Source: Bacteroides sp. (lineage in GTDB: Bacteria; Bacteroidota; Bacteroidia; Bacteroidales; Muribaculaceae). Taken from it: a DNA stretch of 63,887 nucleotides. How positions within the stretch are numbered: the stretch's first letter is position 1; each line of letters opens with the position of its first letter. The stretch covers positions 1-63,887 of the forward strand of contig JAAVDA010000032.1 of NCBI GenBank assembly GCA_014802045.1, given 5' to 3'. Positions 35,706-45,784 of this stretch are shown here, in pieces. The notes beneath the pieces are model-generated. The model was not told the DNA's origin. It did no database searches and saw nothing but the letters and a program-made list of their open reading frames with translations. A program made the position numbers and the translations under genes.

Positions 35706-37064
35706 ATGGGAGTGCTGTGGCTCTATTCGCTGGGAGTATGCGTGTGTGTCACCGTGCTTTATACGGTGGCTCGGATAGCGCTTGGAAACACCTCGTTTCT
35801 GAGACTGCGACGCTTCGTGTTGCTTGCTGTCTGCGTGGTGTCGCTGCTGCTGCCGGTGGTGCCGTTTATCGGTGGCTCGCCGCATCTGTCGCATCTGTCG
35901 CATCGCAAGGCTTCAGAAACTGCTGATGGTGTGGTAGAGGCGGGCATTCCTACGGTTGAAAGAGCCGAATACAGGGTCTCACCGCTGCTCCCGGCCACAT
36001 TTTTTGTGGGAGGGTGGATTTATCTTCTCGGAGCAATCGGCGTGGGCGCATATTTCGTCTACGGCTCCATTAGGCTTCACCGCTATCTTCGGGACGGAGA
36101 GGAGGCAGAAGGCACTGACGGACGCGTTGTGGTGGTTGATACTGATGAGTACGCTCCTTTCAGCTGGGGCGGGCGCATCGCAATCTCAGCCACCGACTAT
36201 GCCGACGACTGCGGTGCCATTCTAATCCACGAGGATGCCCACATGAGGCAGTATCATTGGATTGACTCGATGCTGATGGCTCTGCTTTGTGCTTTGACGT
36301 GGTATTGGCCGTCCGCATGGCTGATGCGCCGCGAGTTGCGTGAGGTTCATGAATATGAGGCTGACCGTGCCGTGATAGAGAGCGGTGTGGTGATGGCCGA
36401 TTATCAGATGATGTTAATAAAAAAGACTGCCGGCTCCAGATTCCAGTCATTGGCCAGCAGTCTGAATCATAGTTCACTTAAAAAACGTATAACCATGATG
36501 ATGTCAAAACCGACGAAAGGCACGGCGCGTCTGCGCGCTCTTGCCATGGTTCCCGCAGTGGCGATTGTAGCTGCGGTGATGTGTTCGTCCTCATTGTCGG
36601 CTCAGGTGGGTTCAATCCTGGCCGTGGGAGGAATCAGCGGCAAAGTTACTAATTCTGCCGTTTCCGGAGAAAATTCCGGCGTGAAAATCTCTTCTTCCGA
36701 TAAAAAAGAGAAGGTTTATGAGGCGGTGGAGGAGAATCCCGTTTTTCCGGGTGGCACAATGGGGCTGTATGATTATCTCTCGAAGACTATCATTTATCCT
36801 CCGAAGGCAGCCGAAGCAGGAGTGCAGGGCACTGTGTCTGTGAGATTTGTCGTGAAGAGCGACGGTTCTATAGGCGAAGTGCAGATGCTGCGCGGCAAGA
36901 GTCCCGAACTTGATGCAGAAGCCATTCGCGTGGTGAAGTCGCTGCCACGGTTCACTCCCGGCCGCGTAGGCGGAAAGCCTGTAAGCGTCTGGTACACTCT
37001 TCCAATCCGTTTCCGTCTTTCCTCTCCGACTCCTGAAGAAGATGGAGAGAAGAAGGCTAAGTGA
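35706..37064 (+). CDS. M56 family membrane metallopeptidase with TonB C-terminal domain
   Basis: The 452-residue BlaR1-like protein has membrane segments near 2-25, 35-55, 95-120 and 270-290, and the zinc-protease motif HEDAH at 175-179 with a downstream HEYEAD. Instead of a penicillin-binding sensor domain it carries a TonB-like C-terminal domain (about 345-440, with AGVQGTVSVRFVVKSDGSIG). BlaR1-type proteins cleave their BlaI partner in response to a signal; here the signal is unknown and may be envelope-related. The TonB domain could contact outer-membrane receptors or act as a sensor. Confidence 0.88.
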   Translation: MGVLWLYSLGVCVCVTVLYTVARIALGNTSFLRLRRFVLLAVCVVSLLLPVVPFIGGSPHLSHLSHRKASETADGVVEAGIPTVERAEYRVSPLLPATFFVGGWIYLLGAIGVGAYFVYGSIRLHRYLRDGEEAEGTDGRVVVVDTDEYAPFSWGGRIAISATDYADDCGAILIHEDAHMRQYHWIDSMLMALLCALTWYWPSAWLMRRELREVHEYEADRAVIESGVVMADYQMMLIKKTAGSRFQSLASSLNHSSLKKRITMMMSKPTKGTARLRALAMVPAVAIVAAVMCSSSLSAQVGSILAVGGISGKVTNSAVSGENSGVKISSSDKKEKVYEAVEENPVFPGGTMGLYDYLSKTIIYPPKAAEAGVQGTVSVRFVVKSDGSIGEVQMLRGKSPELDAEAIRVVKSLPRFTPGRVGGKPVSVWYTLPIRFRLSSPTPEEDGEKKAK

Positions 37065-37099
37065 GTGTAGGCCGCTCCCTGACAGTTGAAACATCGCCG

Positions 37100-37134
37100 C
37101 CCTGGAGAAAATCATTCTTCGGGGCGCCTTTTTT
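37100..37134 (+). terminator. Possible terminator of the BlaI-M56 operon
   Basis: Stem CCCTGGAG/CTTCGGGG (two G-T pairs), then CGCC and TTTTTT, about 35 bases after the stop codon. The T run is strong but not directly attached to the stem. Confidence 0.5.
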
Positions 37135-37159
37135 GTATGCGGCAATGGTTTTTTATTCG

Positions 37160-37167
37160 TAACTTTG
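37160..37167 (+). promoter_or_regulatory. -7 box of asd
   Basis: TAACTTTG followed by C, 31 bases before the asd start; TTTG at 37132-37135 is 24 bp upstream, longer than usual. Confidence 0.5.
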
Positions 37168-37198
37168 CAATTCCAAACATTAAGACAAATACTTATTT

Positions 37199-38218
37199 AT
37201 GAGAGTTGCAATAGTTGGCGCCAGTGGCGCCGTGGGACAGGAGTTTCTCCGTGTGCTCGACGAACAGAATTTTCCTATAGACGAACTTCTCCTTTTCGGC
37301 TCCAAGAGAAGTGCCGGACGCACATATAATTTCCGGGGCAAGGATATCGTGGTGCGTGAACTGCAGCACAACGACGACTTCAAGGGGGTGGATATCGCAT
37401 TCGTGTCGGCCGGAGGCAGCACTTCGGTGGAATATGCAGAGACCATCACCCGTCACGGTGCGCTGATGATAGACAATTCGAGCGCTTTCCGAATGGACAA
37501 GGATGTGCCTTTGGTTGTGCCCGAAGTCAACGGCCAGGACGCATTTGATGCTCCGCGCGGCATTATCGCCAATCCCAACTGCACTACAATCCAGATGGTT
37601 GTGGCTCTGAAACCCATCAATGATATCAGCCCTATCAAGAGAGTGCACGTGGCCACCTATCAGGCGGCTTCAGGTGCCGGGGCTGCCGCTATGGATGAGC
37701 TCGTGGAACAGTATGCCCAGCTCGGCCGCGGAGAGGAACCTACCGTTGAGAAGTTTGCATATCAGCTCGCCTATAATGTGATTCCCCACATCGATGTGTT
37801 TACCGACAATGGCTACACAAAGGAGGAGATGAAGATGTTTAACGAAACCAAGAAAATCATGCATGCCCCGTCGCTCGATGTTAGCGCCATGTGTGTGCGT
37901 GTGCCTGTGATGCGTGCACATAGCGAGGCAGTGTGGGTGGAGACCGAGCGTCCGGTGTCGGTAGATGAGGCTCGCGAGGCCTTCTCTAAGGCAGGGGGGG
38001 TGGTTGTGATAGACAATCCCGCCGAAAAGCAATATCCCATGCCTCTTGACACAGCCGGCAAGGATCCGGTGTTTGTGGGACGCATACGTAAGGATCTCAC
38101 AGATGGTTGCGGTCTGTCGTTCTGGGTGGTAGGCGATCAGATAAAGAAGGGCGCCGCTCTCAATGCAGTGCAGATTGCCCAGTATATGCTTGCCCACGGC
38201 AAGAAGTTCGGCGAATAA
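37199..38218 (+). CDS. asd: Aspartate-semialdehyde dehydrogenase
   Basis: The 339-residue NADPH enzyme reduces aspartyl phosphate to aspartate semialdehyde for lysine, threonine, methionine and diaminopimelate synthesis. It has the Rossmann motif [15 protein letters not shown] (3-17), the catalytic Cys128 in NPNCTTIQ, and [15 protein letters not shown] near 155-170. It is 18 bp before the antiporter gene, probably in one transcript. Confidence 0.96.
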   Translation: MRVAIVGASGAVGQEFLRVLDEQNFPIDELLLFGSKRSAGRTYNFRGKDIVVRELQHNDDFKGVDIAFVSAGGSTSVEYAETITRHGALMIDNSSAFRMDKDVPLVVPEVNGQDAFDAPRGIIANPNCTTIQMVVALKPINDISPIKRVHVATYQAASGAGAAAMDELVEQYAQLGRGEEPTVEKFAYQLAYNVIPHIDVFTDNGYTKEEMKMFNETKKIMHAPSLDVSAMCVRVPVMRAHSEAVWVETERPVSVDEAREAFSKAGGVVVIDNPAEKQYPMPLDTAGKDPVFVGRIRKDLTDGCGLSFWVVGDQIKKGAALNAVQIAQYMLAHGKKFGE

Positions 38219-38236
38219 TCCGTAAGTCTGCCCAAC

Positions 38237-40414
38237 ATGGCTTTGGTGCCCGCCATCCATGCAGTCACACCGATGATCACATCGCCGGTGCCGATATTTC
38301 TGTCGGTACTGCTGATTATTCTTATCGCTCCGATTGTGCTCAATAAGCTCAAAATCCCTCATGTGGTGGGGCTTATTGCAGCCGGAGTGGTAGTGGGCCC
38401 ATATGGCCTCAACGTCCTGGCTCGCGATATGAGTTTCGAGGTGTTCGGGCAGGTGGGCATTCTCTATCTTATGTTTCTGGCGGGTGTGGAGATTGATATG
38501 TATCATCTCCGCCGGAATCTCAAAAAGGGGGTGACCTTCGGGGCGTTTACTTTTCTGATTCCGTTGCTGCTTGGCGCTTTGGGGTCGCACCTGCTGTTGG
38601 GGCTGGATGCTCTCACGTCGGTGCTCATGGCGTCTATGTTTGCCGCCCACACTCTGATAGCCTATCCGATAGTGTCGCGTTTCGGCCTTACGAGGCAGCC
38701 TGCGGTGGTGATAGCTATTGCGGGCACTATTTTCACTGTGCTCGGTGCGCTGGTGGTGCTTGCCGCTATTGTCGGGATATGCCGCACTGGTGAGTTTAGG
38801 ATCGGGGGAGTGCTGAGGCTGTTTGGCATGCTGGCGGTCTATTGTGTGTCGCTCACGTATGTCTACCCGCGTGTCACCCGATGGTTTTTCAAGCGGTGGA
38901 ACGATAATATCCTTCAGTTTATCTATGTGCTGGCCATGGTGTTTCTGGCTGCACAACTTGCTGTCTGGGCCGGGATAGAGGGGGTGTTCGGCGCGTTTTT
39001 CGCCGGACTTGTCCTCAACCGGTATATCCCGGCCAAGTCTCCGCTGATGGGGCGCATAGAGTTTGTGGGCAATGCACTCTTCATTCCCTACTTCCTTATC
39101 GGCGTAGGCATGCTTATAAATGTGGGTGTAGTGACCAAGGGCTGGGGCACAATCTATGCTGCGGCCGTTATGTCGGGTGTGGCCATGGGGTGCAAATGGC
39201 TTGCTGCGGCCGCTACTCAATGGATATATAAGATGAGGGGGGTGGATCGGTCTATGCTCTATCAGCTTTCCAATGCCCATACGGCAGTGGCTCTGGCAGT
39301 GGTGACCATAGGCTATGGCATGGGGCTGTTTGACGAGGTGATTCTCAACGGTACCGTGATAATGATTCTTATCACCTGCACGGTGTCGAGCATCGGCACT
39401 TCGGCTGCAGCATCGAAGATGAAGATTCTTTCGCTTTCTGAAGAGGCTCCCGATGACGCATACTCGCGGAGACGCCGGCAGAATGTGCTGATTCCGATTG
39501 CAAATCCCATCACCGCTCCTGAGCTGGTGGATCTCGCTTTGCTTATGCGTGGCGGTGGCGACGGATCGGTCTATGCCCTCCATGTGAGAAACGACAATTC
39601 GGCATCATCGAGGGCCATAGGTCGCAATTCGCTTGATGTGGCCGAACAGGTGGCTTCCAGTGTGGATGTGAAGCTGATTCCGCTTGAACGCTACGACCTT
39701 AATTTTGTGACGGGGGTGATCAATGCGATAGAAGAGCGTGATATAGACCGCGTGATTATCGGTTTGCACAGACGCACAAATGTGATAGACTCATTCTTTG
39801 GAGATAAGCTTACCAATCTTTTGCGCGCCACGAACAAGATGGTGGTTATAACCCGTTGTTTCATACCGGTGAATACGATGACGAGAATCGTGGTGGCTGT
39901 GCCCGACAAAGCGCAGTATGAGACTGGATTCAGAGATTGGGTGAACGCTCTCGGTTTTCTGACCGCACAGCTCGGATGTCGACTTATTTTCTGCTGTTCG
40001 TCGGCAACCCGCAGAGCGATTGAGGCTGTGCTCCGCCAGGGGCGGTTTGTGATTCGGTCGGAATACCGCACCATTGAGGAGTGGGACGACTTTATTTTGC
40101 TTGCAAATAAGATTCTTGACGATGATTTGTTTGTAGTGGTCAATGCCCGCAGGGCATCTGTGTCCCACAGCAGCGATCTTGACAGCTTGCCGGAGTTTCT
40201 GCAGCGCTATTTCTCGCGCAATAATCTGATAGTGCTCTATCCCGAGCAGTTTGGCGAACAAGCCGAAGAGATGGCAATGACCGATACTATGACAGCAGAT
40301 ATCGTGTCGGCTCCATCACCGTTGTGGCTGAAACTTACCTCCTACTACCGTAGGGGCATACAGCTGCGCAAACGCTTCACCCAGCGCAATCGTCAGAATA
40401 AGATAGACCTGTAA
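38237..40414 (+). CDS. CPA2-type cation:proton antiporter with cytosolic C-terminal region
   Basis: The 725-residue protein has about 12 membrane segments (about 15-395) with the KIPHVVGLIAAGVVVGPYGL and LYLMFLAGVEID patterns of Na+(K+)/H+ antiporters. The last 320 residues are soluble and show two universal-stress-protein-like parts (start near NVLIPIANPITAPELVDLA and near MTRIVVAVPDKAQYETG). It likely exchanges Na+ or K+ for H+ at the inner membrane, with nucleotide or stress sensing by the tail. The ion is not readable from sequence. Confidence 0.88.
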   Translation: MALVPAIHAVTPMITSPVPIFLSVLLIILIAPIVLNKLKIPHVVGLIAAGVVVGPYGLNVLARDMSFEVFGQVGILYLMFLAGVEIDMYHLRRNLKKGVTFGAFTFLIPLLLGALGSHLLLGLDALTSVLMASMFAAHTLIAYPIVSRFGLTRQPAVVIAIAGTIFTVLGALVVLAAIVGICRTGEFRIGGVLRLFGMLAVYCVSLTYVYPRVTRWFFKRWNDNILQFIYVLAMVFLAAQLAVWAGIEGVFGAFFAGLVLNRYIPAKSPLMGRIEFVGNALFIPYFLIGVGMLINVGVVTKGWGTIYAAAVMSGVAMGCKWLAAAATQWIYKMRGVDRSMLYQLSNAHTAVALAVVTIGYGMGLFDEVILNGTVIMILITCTVSSIGTSAAASKMKILSLSEEAPDDAYSRRRRQNVLIPIANPITAPELVDLALLMRGGGDGSVYALHVRNDNSASSRAIGRNSLDVAEQVASSVDVKLIPLERYDLNFVTGVINAIEERDIDRVIIGLHRRTNVIDSFFGDKLTNLLRATNKMVVITRCFIPVNTMTRIVVAVPDKAQYETGFRDWVNALGFLTAQLGCRLIFCCSSATRRAIEAVLRQGRFVIRSEYRTIEEWDDFILLANKILDDDLFVVVNARRASVSHSSDLDSLPEFLQRYFSRNNLIVLYPEQFGEQAEEMAMTDTMTADIVSAPSPLWLKLTSYYRRGIQLRKRFTQRNRQNKIDL

Positions 40415-40443
40415 GCGGTAGGATGAGAATCGAGTATAATAAA

Positions 40444-40475
40444 CTTCCCGCAGTTGCTCGGGCATCTGCGGGAAG
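40444..40475. terminator. Bidirectional terminator between convergent genes
   Basis: Perfect 10-bp stem CTTCCCGCAG/CTGCGGGAAG with a 12-base loop, between the antiporter (plus) and the GlmU-like gene (minus). Short A/T-rich tails follow on both sides. Confidence 0.75.
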
Positions 40476-40504
40476 ATTGTTATTATGGGGAGGTGGAGAT
40501 GCGT

Positions 40505-41671
40505 TTATTTGAAATCGTCGGTGATGTGGTAGAGGGTGTGGAATATCTCTTCGTCAACCGGAGTAAGGGTCACATTGCGGCGTGCCATGACGCGGCGTGC
40601 GGTATCGAGAAATTTTGACACCGGCACTTCGTAGAGCCCGGCGGTTGAACCTTCCATAAATGAGGGTACGAAGTTGCGGGGATAGCCGGCTCCGTGTATA
40701 TTCACTCCCATGCCGAAAACGGTGGCGGTATTAATCATTGTGTTTACTCCGGTCTTGGAATGGTCGCCCATTATGAGGCCGCAGAATTGCAGACCGGTGC
40801 GGAGGAATCGGCGCAGAGGATAGTTCCAAAGCTTGATTTCCGTATAGTCGTTCTTAAGATTGGAGGCTACGCATCCGGCGGCAATATTACACCACTCGCC
40901 AATCACTGAATTGCCCAGAAAACCGTCGTGTGCCTTGTTGGAATATCCGATTAGGATGACGTTGGCCACCTCGCCACCAACTTTGCAGTGTGGGCCAATG
41001 GTGGTTGCGCCATAAATTTTCGCTCCCATCTTTATCTCCGAGTGGTCACACAAAGCCATAGGGCCTCTCACGCATGCTCCTTCCATCACTTCGGCTCCGC
41101 GGCCAATATAGATGGGGCCATGAGTGGTATTGATGGTGGCACCCTCCATCACAGCGCCCTCTTCGAGAAACACTCTCGATGGGTCGCCTATAATTGTATT
41201 TGTGGGAGAGATGGGCTGTGATGTGCGCCCTGAGGTGAGAAGGGTGAAGTCAAATTCGAGAGCTACGGAATTGTGGATGAATAAATCGTAAAGATTTCGC
41301 ACTCCGGCGCTGATTTCGTCAACCTGGATGGTGCGCTCCGCTTTGCCTTCTATGGCGCCTCGGCGTGCAATCGTCTCATCGTCGCACATCAGGGCTTCTC
41401 CGGGCTGAAGCTTCTTAATGGCCTCTACAATGCCGGGAGTCGGAAAGATGTGGGAAGCTATGATGATATTATCGGTGTTGCGTTTAATCACCGGGTATTT
41501 CTTGGCCAGATATTCGGGGGTGATATAGGAATAGATTCCGGGGAGCATTTTCTCCCATTTTCCACGGATGGTAAGAATGCCCATGCGGAGGTCGGCGACA
41601 GGTCGGGTGAAGGTGAGGGGGAGAAGGTTGTCGCGTACGGCGGGGATATCTTTTAGGATGATGTTGAGCAT
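40505..41671 (-). CDS. GlmU-like sugar nucleotidyltransferase with left-handed beta-helix
   Basis: The 388-residue protein has an N-terminal nucleotidyltransferase-like part (LPLTFTRPVADLRMGILTI near 17-35) and a C-terminal hexapeptide-repeat beta-helix (about 155-345, with IYIGRGAEVMEGACVRGPM and GATTIGPHCKVGGEV). It resembles the Bacteroidetes putative sugar-nucleotidyltransferase family related to GlmU, which would join a sugar phosphate to a nucleotide and acylate it. The canonical LxxGxGTRM donor loop is not obvious at the N terminus, so the activity is uncertain. Confidence 0.8.
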   Translation of the reverse strand: MLNIILKDIPAVRDNLLPLTFTRPVADLRMGILTIRGKWEKMLPGIYSYITPEYLAKKYPVIKRNTDNIIIASHIFPTPGIVEAIKKLQPGEALMCDDETIARRGAIEGKAERTIQVDEISAGVRNLYDLFIHNSVALEFDFTLLTSGRTSQPISPTNTIIGDPSRVFLEEGAVMEGATINTTHGPIYIGRGAEVMEGACVRGPMALCDHSEIKMGAKIYGATTIGPHCKVGGEVANVILIGYSNKAHDGFLGNSVIGEWCNIAAGCVASNLKNDYTEIKLWNYPLRRFLRTGLQFCGLIMGDHSKTGVNTMINTATVFGMGVNIHGAGYPRNFVPSFMEGSTAGLYEVPVSKFLDTARRVMARRNVTLTPVDEEIFHTLYHITDDFK

Positions 41672-41732
41672 CTCTGATTGTTTTAAAATTGGCGGAGTTG
41701 TTGGCAGCCGAGAGAAATTGGCTTGTATGCGG

Positions 41733-41763
41733 CAAATTTAGTGATTAAAAGCGGATTTGCAAA
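41733..41763 (-). promoter_or_regulatory. Promoter of the GlmU-like gene
   Basis: Minus strand TTTG (41763-41760), 19-bp spacer, TAAATTTG (41740-41733): full consensus. The start codon is 61 bases downstream. Confidence 0.75.
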
Positions 41764-41999
41764 ATAAATTTAATATCGTGCATGTTCGCAGAATGAGGTT
41801 ATAAGCCCCCGTGAAATTTCTGTTTGCAGGCAATCGGTTACAGGGGGTATAAATTACCGCAGCTGGAGTTAAAATAGACTTATGATGGTTAAATAATGCT
41901 TATGGTACTATGGTAGGATGCTTAGCCTCCTCCGGATGAGGCTGAAGGATGAGTAGGATTCCGGTTGCTGCAAATGCTGAAAAATATATTGCTGAAATA
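41764..41999. other. Gene-free intergenic stretch
   Basis: Divergent spacer between the GlmU-like gene and the ribosomal cluster. It contains a small AGCCTC/GAGGCT hairpin (41924-41943) and an imperfect CCCCCGT...ACAGGGGG pair (41806-41847). Nothing else is recognised. Confidence 0.5.
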
Positions 42000-42031
42000 T
42001 TTGGCAATTAGAAAATTAGTTAGTAATTTTG
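42000..42031 (+). promoter_or_regulatory. Promoter of the ribosomal protein cluster (rpsL)
   Basis: TTTG (42000-42003), 20-bp spacer and TAATTTTG (42024-42031). It gives a leader of about 140 bases before rpsL, which could hold regulatory structure. Confidence 0.75.
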
Positions 42032-42176
42032 CATCGCTTTTATGGACAAAGTGCGTCGGCGCGCAGCTAATGATTTGAGAATCAGGGCGGTGGTCGATGT
42101 GCGATTGTGCATACGGGCGCTTGAAAAAGAGAATAAAGACAAACAGTAATAAACAGAAACAAACAAAAAGACTAAG

Positions 42177-42560
42177 ATGCCTACTATTCAGCAATTAGTG
42201 AGAAAAGGACGTGTGGCTCTGAAGGACAAGAGCAAGTCGCCCGCGCTTGACTCCTGCCCGCAGCGTCGTGGCGTATGTGTGCGCGTTTACACCACCACCC
42301 CCAAAAAGCCTAACTCGGCTATGCGTAAGGTTGCCCGTGTGCGCCTCACAAACGGTAAGGAGGTGAACAGCTACATTCCCGGCGAAGGTCACAATCTTCA
42401 GGAACACTCTATCGTGCTGGTTCGCGGCGGTCGTGTGAAAGACCTTCCCGGTGTACGCTACCACATTGTGCGCGGCACACTCGATACAAGCGGCGTGAAG
42501 GATCGCACACAGCGTCGTTCGAAGTATGGTGCTAAGCGCCCCAAAGCAGGTAAGAAGTAA
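42177..42560 (+). CDS. rpsL: 30S ribosomal protein S12
   Basis: The 127-residue S12 helps control decoding accuracy at the A site. The conserved loop [19 protein letters not shown] is intact, and K43 (equivalent to E. coli K42) is the wild-type residue associated with streptomycin sensitivity. It opens the 33-gene str-S10-spc-alpha cluster and is followed after 180 bp by rpsG. Confidence 0.98.
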   Translation: MPTIQQLVRKGRVALKDKSKSPALDSCPQRRGVCVRVYTTTPKKPNSAMRKVARVRLTNGKEVNSYIPGEGHNLQEHSIVLVRGGRVKDLPGVRYHIVRGTLDTSGVKDRTQRRSKYGAKRPKAGKK

Positions 42561-42740
42561 TTCTTGACGCAAAATCCTCACTCACTGAGAACCAAAAACA
42601 GAAACAAGACAAGTTTTATTAACTTCGTTTTTGATTTATTGGAAGGCTAATTCACCCGGTTGAGTAAATGGCATAGGAGTATGCCGTTGAAGAAGAAAGA
42701 AGCAGCAACCAAGCAAACAAAAACAACATTTTGCAAACCA

Positions 42741-43217
42741 ATGAGAAAAGCAAAGCCTAAAAAGCGGATTGTTCTGCCCGATCCCGTGTTTAACGATGTT
42801 CGCGTGTCTAAGTTCGTGAACCACCTGATGTATGACGGAAAGAAAAACACCGCTTACACCATATTCTACACAGCGCTTGAGACTGTGAAGTCCAAACTCC
42901 CCAACGAGGAGAAAACTGCGCTCGAAATCTGGAAGAAGGCCCTTGAAAACGTAACACCTCAGGTAGAGGTTAAGTCTCGTCGTGTGGGCGGCGCCACATT
43001 CCAGGTGCCCACAGAGATTCGCCCCGACCGCAAGGAGTCTATCTCAATGAAAAACCTTATCCTCTATGCCCGCAAGCGTGGCGGCAAAACTATGGCCGAC
43101 AAACTCGCTGCCGAAATCGTAGATGCATTCAATGACCAGGGTGGCGCATTCAAGCGCAAGGAAGATATGCACAAGATGGCAGAGGCTAACCGCGCATTCG
43201 CTCACTTCCGCTTCTGA
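42741..43217 (+). CDS. rpsG: 30S ribosomal protein S7
   Basis: The 158-residue S7 nucleates assembly of the 30S head. It begins [20 protein letters not shown] and ends [12 protein letters not shown] 42741 gives the standard length for the group. An in-frame ATG at 42681 would add 20 Lys/Thr-rich residues unlike other S7 proteins, and it lies inside a GGCATA/TATGCC hairpin, so the downstream start is preferred. Confidence 0.97.
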   Translation: MRKAKPKKRIVLPDPVFNDVRVSKFVNHLMYDGKKNTAYTIFYTALETVKSKLPNEEKTALEIWKKALENVTPQVEVKSRRVGGATFQVPTEIRPDRKESISMKNLILYARKRGGKTMADKLAAEIVDAFNDQGGAFKRKEDMHKMAEANRAFAHFRF

Positions 43218-43271
43218 TAAGCGACAATGCAGGCATAAACAGAAAACACAACAGCAAGATTTCAATATTAA

Positions 43272-45395
43272 ATGGCTAAAGACGATATACTGAAATATAC
43301 CCGCAATATCGGTATTATGGCTCACATCGACGCCGGTAAGACCACCACGTCGGAGCGTATACTTTTCTATACGGGTCTCACTCATAAAATCGGTGAGGTG
43401 CACGATGGCGGCGCTACCATGGACTGGATGGAACAGGAGCAGGAGCGCGGTATCACAATCACCTCAGCCGCTACAACCGCTTTCTGGAAGTATGACGGCG
43501 AAAAATATAAAATCAACCTTATTGACACTCCGGGACACGTTGACTTTACCGTAGAGGTGGAGCGTTCGCTCCGTGTGCTCGATGGTGCGGTGGCTACTTT
43601 CTGTGCCGTTGGTGGCGTTGAGCCCCAGTCGGAGACCGTTTGGCGTCAGGCAGACAAGTACAATGTACCCCGTATCGGTTATGTCAACAAGATGGACCGT
43701 TCGGGCGCAAACTTCTTCGAGGTTTGCCGTCAGCTCCGCGAGGTGCTCGGTGCCAATCCTTGTCCGATTCAGATTCCTATCGGTGCTGAGGAGACATTCA
43801 AGGGCGTGGTTGACCTTATCCGCATGAAGGCTATATTCTGGCACGACGAGACAATGGGTGCTGAATACTCTGTTGAGGATATTCCCGCCAATCTCCTTGC
43901 CGAAGCTCAGGAGTATCGCGACGCCATGCTTGAGAAGGTGGCCGAGTTTGACGATGCTCTCATGGAGAAGTACTTTGACGATCCTTCCACAATCACTGAG
44001 GAGGAGATTCGTCGTGGTCTGCGCAACGCCACCCTCAAGATGGAGGTTGTGCCCATGATTTGCGGCAGCTCATTTAAGAATAAAGGTGTGCAGTGTCTGC
44101 TCGACGCTGTCTGCGCATATCTTCCCAGCCCCCTCGATTCGGGTGCGGTTGAAGGCCACGTGCCCGGCAACCCCGACGAGGTTGAAAAGCGCGAACCCTC
44201 TCCCGAGGCTCCCATGTGTGCTCTCGCATTTAAGATTGCTACCGACCCCTATGTTGGTCGTCTCACATTCTTCCGCGTCTATAGCGGCGATGTTGTGTCG
44301 GGTAGCTATGTGCTCAATAGCCGTTCCGGCAAGAAGGAGCGCGTGAGCCGTCTGTTCCAGATGCACTCAAACAAGCAGAATCCTATGGAGAAGATTGGTT
44401 GCGGCGATATAGGCGCAGGCGTAGGCTTCAAGGATATCCGCACCGGCGACACTCTTTGCGACGAAAACCATCCTATCGTGCTTGAGGCTATGGACTTCCC
44501 CGATCCCGTGATCGGTATTGCCGTTGAGCCTAAGACTCAGAAAGACCTCGACAAGCTCGGCGTTGGTCTTCAGAAGCTCGCCGAAGAGGACCCCACTTTC
44601 CGCGTGCAGACCAATGAGGAGACCGGCCAGACCGTTATCTCCGGTATGGGTGAGCTTCACCTTGATATCATTATCGACCGTCTCCGCCGTGAGTTTAAGG
44701 TTGAATGTAATCAGGGTCGTCCTCAGGTTACTTACAAAGAAGCTATCACCAAGCCTGTGGAACTCCGCGAAGTGTTCAAGAAGCAGACCGGTGGTCGTGG
44801 TAAGTTTGCCGATATCATCGTTCGTGTAGAGCCTATCGACGAAGGCTTCGAGGGCAATCTCCAGTTTGTCGACGAAGTGAAGGGCGGTAACATTCCTAAG
44901 GAATTCATCCCCTCTATCCAGAAGGGCTTCACTACCGCTATGAAAAACGGTGTGCTCGCCGGCTTCCCCGTTGAGCATCTCAAGGTGACTGTGATAGACG
45001 GTTCGTTCCACCCGGTTGACTCCGACCAGCTCTCATTCGAGCTCTGCGCCATCCAGGCCTTCAAGAAGGCTTCAGAAAAGGCCGGTCCTGTGCTGCTTGA
45101 GCCGATTATGAAGATTGAAGTTGTGACCCCTGAGGAAAACATGGGCGACGTGATCAGCGACCTTAACAAGCGTCGTGGTCAGGTAGAAGGCATGGAAACC
45201 AGCCGTTCCGGTGCCCGTGTGGTGAAGGCTAAGGCTCCTCTTGCTGAAATGTTCGGCTATGTGACCGCCCTCCGTACCATCACATCAGGTCGTGCCACCT
45301 CTACCATGTCGTTCTCTCACTACAGCGAAGTGAGCTCTTCGATTGCCCGCAACGTGCTCACCGAATGCCAGGGCCGTGTGGATCTTCTGAAATAA
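43272..45395 (+). CDS. fusA: Elongation factor G
   Basis: The 707-residue GTPase drives translocation and, with RRF, ribosome recycling. G motifs are [12 protein letters not shown] (about 17-28), DTPGHVDF and NKMDRSGA, followed by domains II-V ending at about residue 700 ([21 protein letters not shown]). In this cluster no tuf gene follows; rpsJ comes 22 bp later. Confidence 0.98.
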   Translation: MAKDDILKYTRNIGIMAHIDAGKTTTSERILFYTGLTHKIGEVHDGGATMDWMEQEQERGITITSAATTAFWKYDGEKYKINLIDTPGHVDFTVEVERSLRVLDGAVATFCAVGGVEPQSETVWRQADKYNVPRIGYVNKMDRSGANFFEVCRQLREVLGANPCPIQIPIGAEETFKGVVDLIRMKAIFWHDETMGAEYSVEDIPANLLAEAQEYRDAMLEKVAEFDDALMEKYFDDPSTITEEEIRRGLRNATLKMEVVPMICGSSFKNKGVQCLLDAVCAYLPSPLDSGAVEGHVPGNPDEVEKREPSPEAPMCALAFKIATDPYVGRLTFFRVYSGDVVSGSYVLNSRSGKKERVSRLFQMHSNKQNPMEKIGCGDIGAGVGFKDIRTGDTLCDENHPIVLEAMDFPDPVIGIAVEPKTQKDLDKLGVGLQKLAEEDPTFRVQTNEETGQTVISGMGELHLDIIIDRLRREFKVECNQGRPQVTYKEAITKPVELREVFKKQTGGRGKFADIIVRVEPIDEGFEGNLQFVDEVKGGNIPKEFIPSIQKGFTTAMKNGVLAGFPVEHLKVTVIDGSFHPVDSDQLSFELCAIQAFKKASEKAGPVLLEPIMKIEVVTPEENMGDVISDLNKRRGQVEGMETSRSGARVVKAKAPLAEMFGYVTALRTITSGRATSTMSFSHYSEVSSSIARNVLTECQGRVDLLK

Positions 45396-45417
45396 AAATC
45401 TTTCATTCAACTTAGAT

Positions 45418-45723
45418 ATGAGCCAAAAAATCAGAATCAAATTAAAATCTTACGATCACAACTTGGTTGACAAGTCGGCCGAGAAGATTGTGAAGACTGT
45501 GAAGGCTACAGGCGCCGTGATCAGCGGTCCTATCCCCCTGCCCACTCACAAGCGCATCTTCACGGTGAACCGCTCGACTTTCGTCAACAAGAAGTCGCGC
45601 GAGCAGTTCCAGCTCTCGTCGTTCAAGCGCCTCATCGACATCTACAACTCTACCGCAAAGACTGTAGACGCTCTTATGAAGCTTGAGCTTCCCAGCGGAG
45701 TTGAAGTTGAGATCAAGGTGTGA
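45418..45723 (+). CDS. rpsJ: 30S ribosomal protein S10
   Basis: The 101-residue S10 is part of the 30S head and, with NusB, of transcription antitermination. It shows [37 protein letters not shown] and the C-terminal [11 protein letters not shown]. It starts the S10 part of the cluster. Confidence 0.98.
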   Translation: MSQKIRIKLKSYDHNLVDKSAEKIVKTVKATGAVISGPIPLPTHKRIFTVNRSTFVNKKSREQFQLSSFKRLIDIYNSTAKTVDALMKLELPSGVEVEIKV

Positions 45724-45784
45724 TATCGCCTCAGGATTTTAAGAAAAAAGAAAGCAAAAACAAGTTTTTAAGAATTACAGAGAA

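Noticed and set aside
37670-39583. 637-residue reading frame on the minus strand opposite asd and the antiporter
   Set aside because: Antisense to two well-supported genes, His-rich with no recognisable fold; a product of codon bias.
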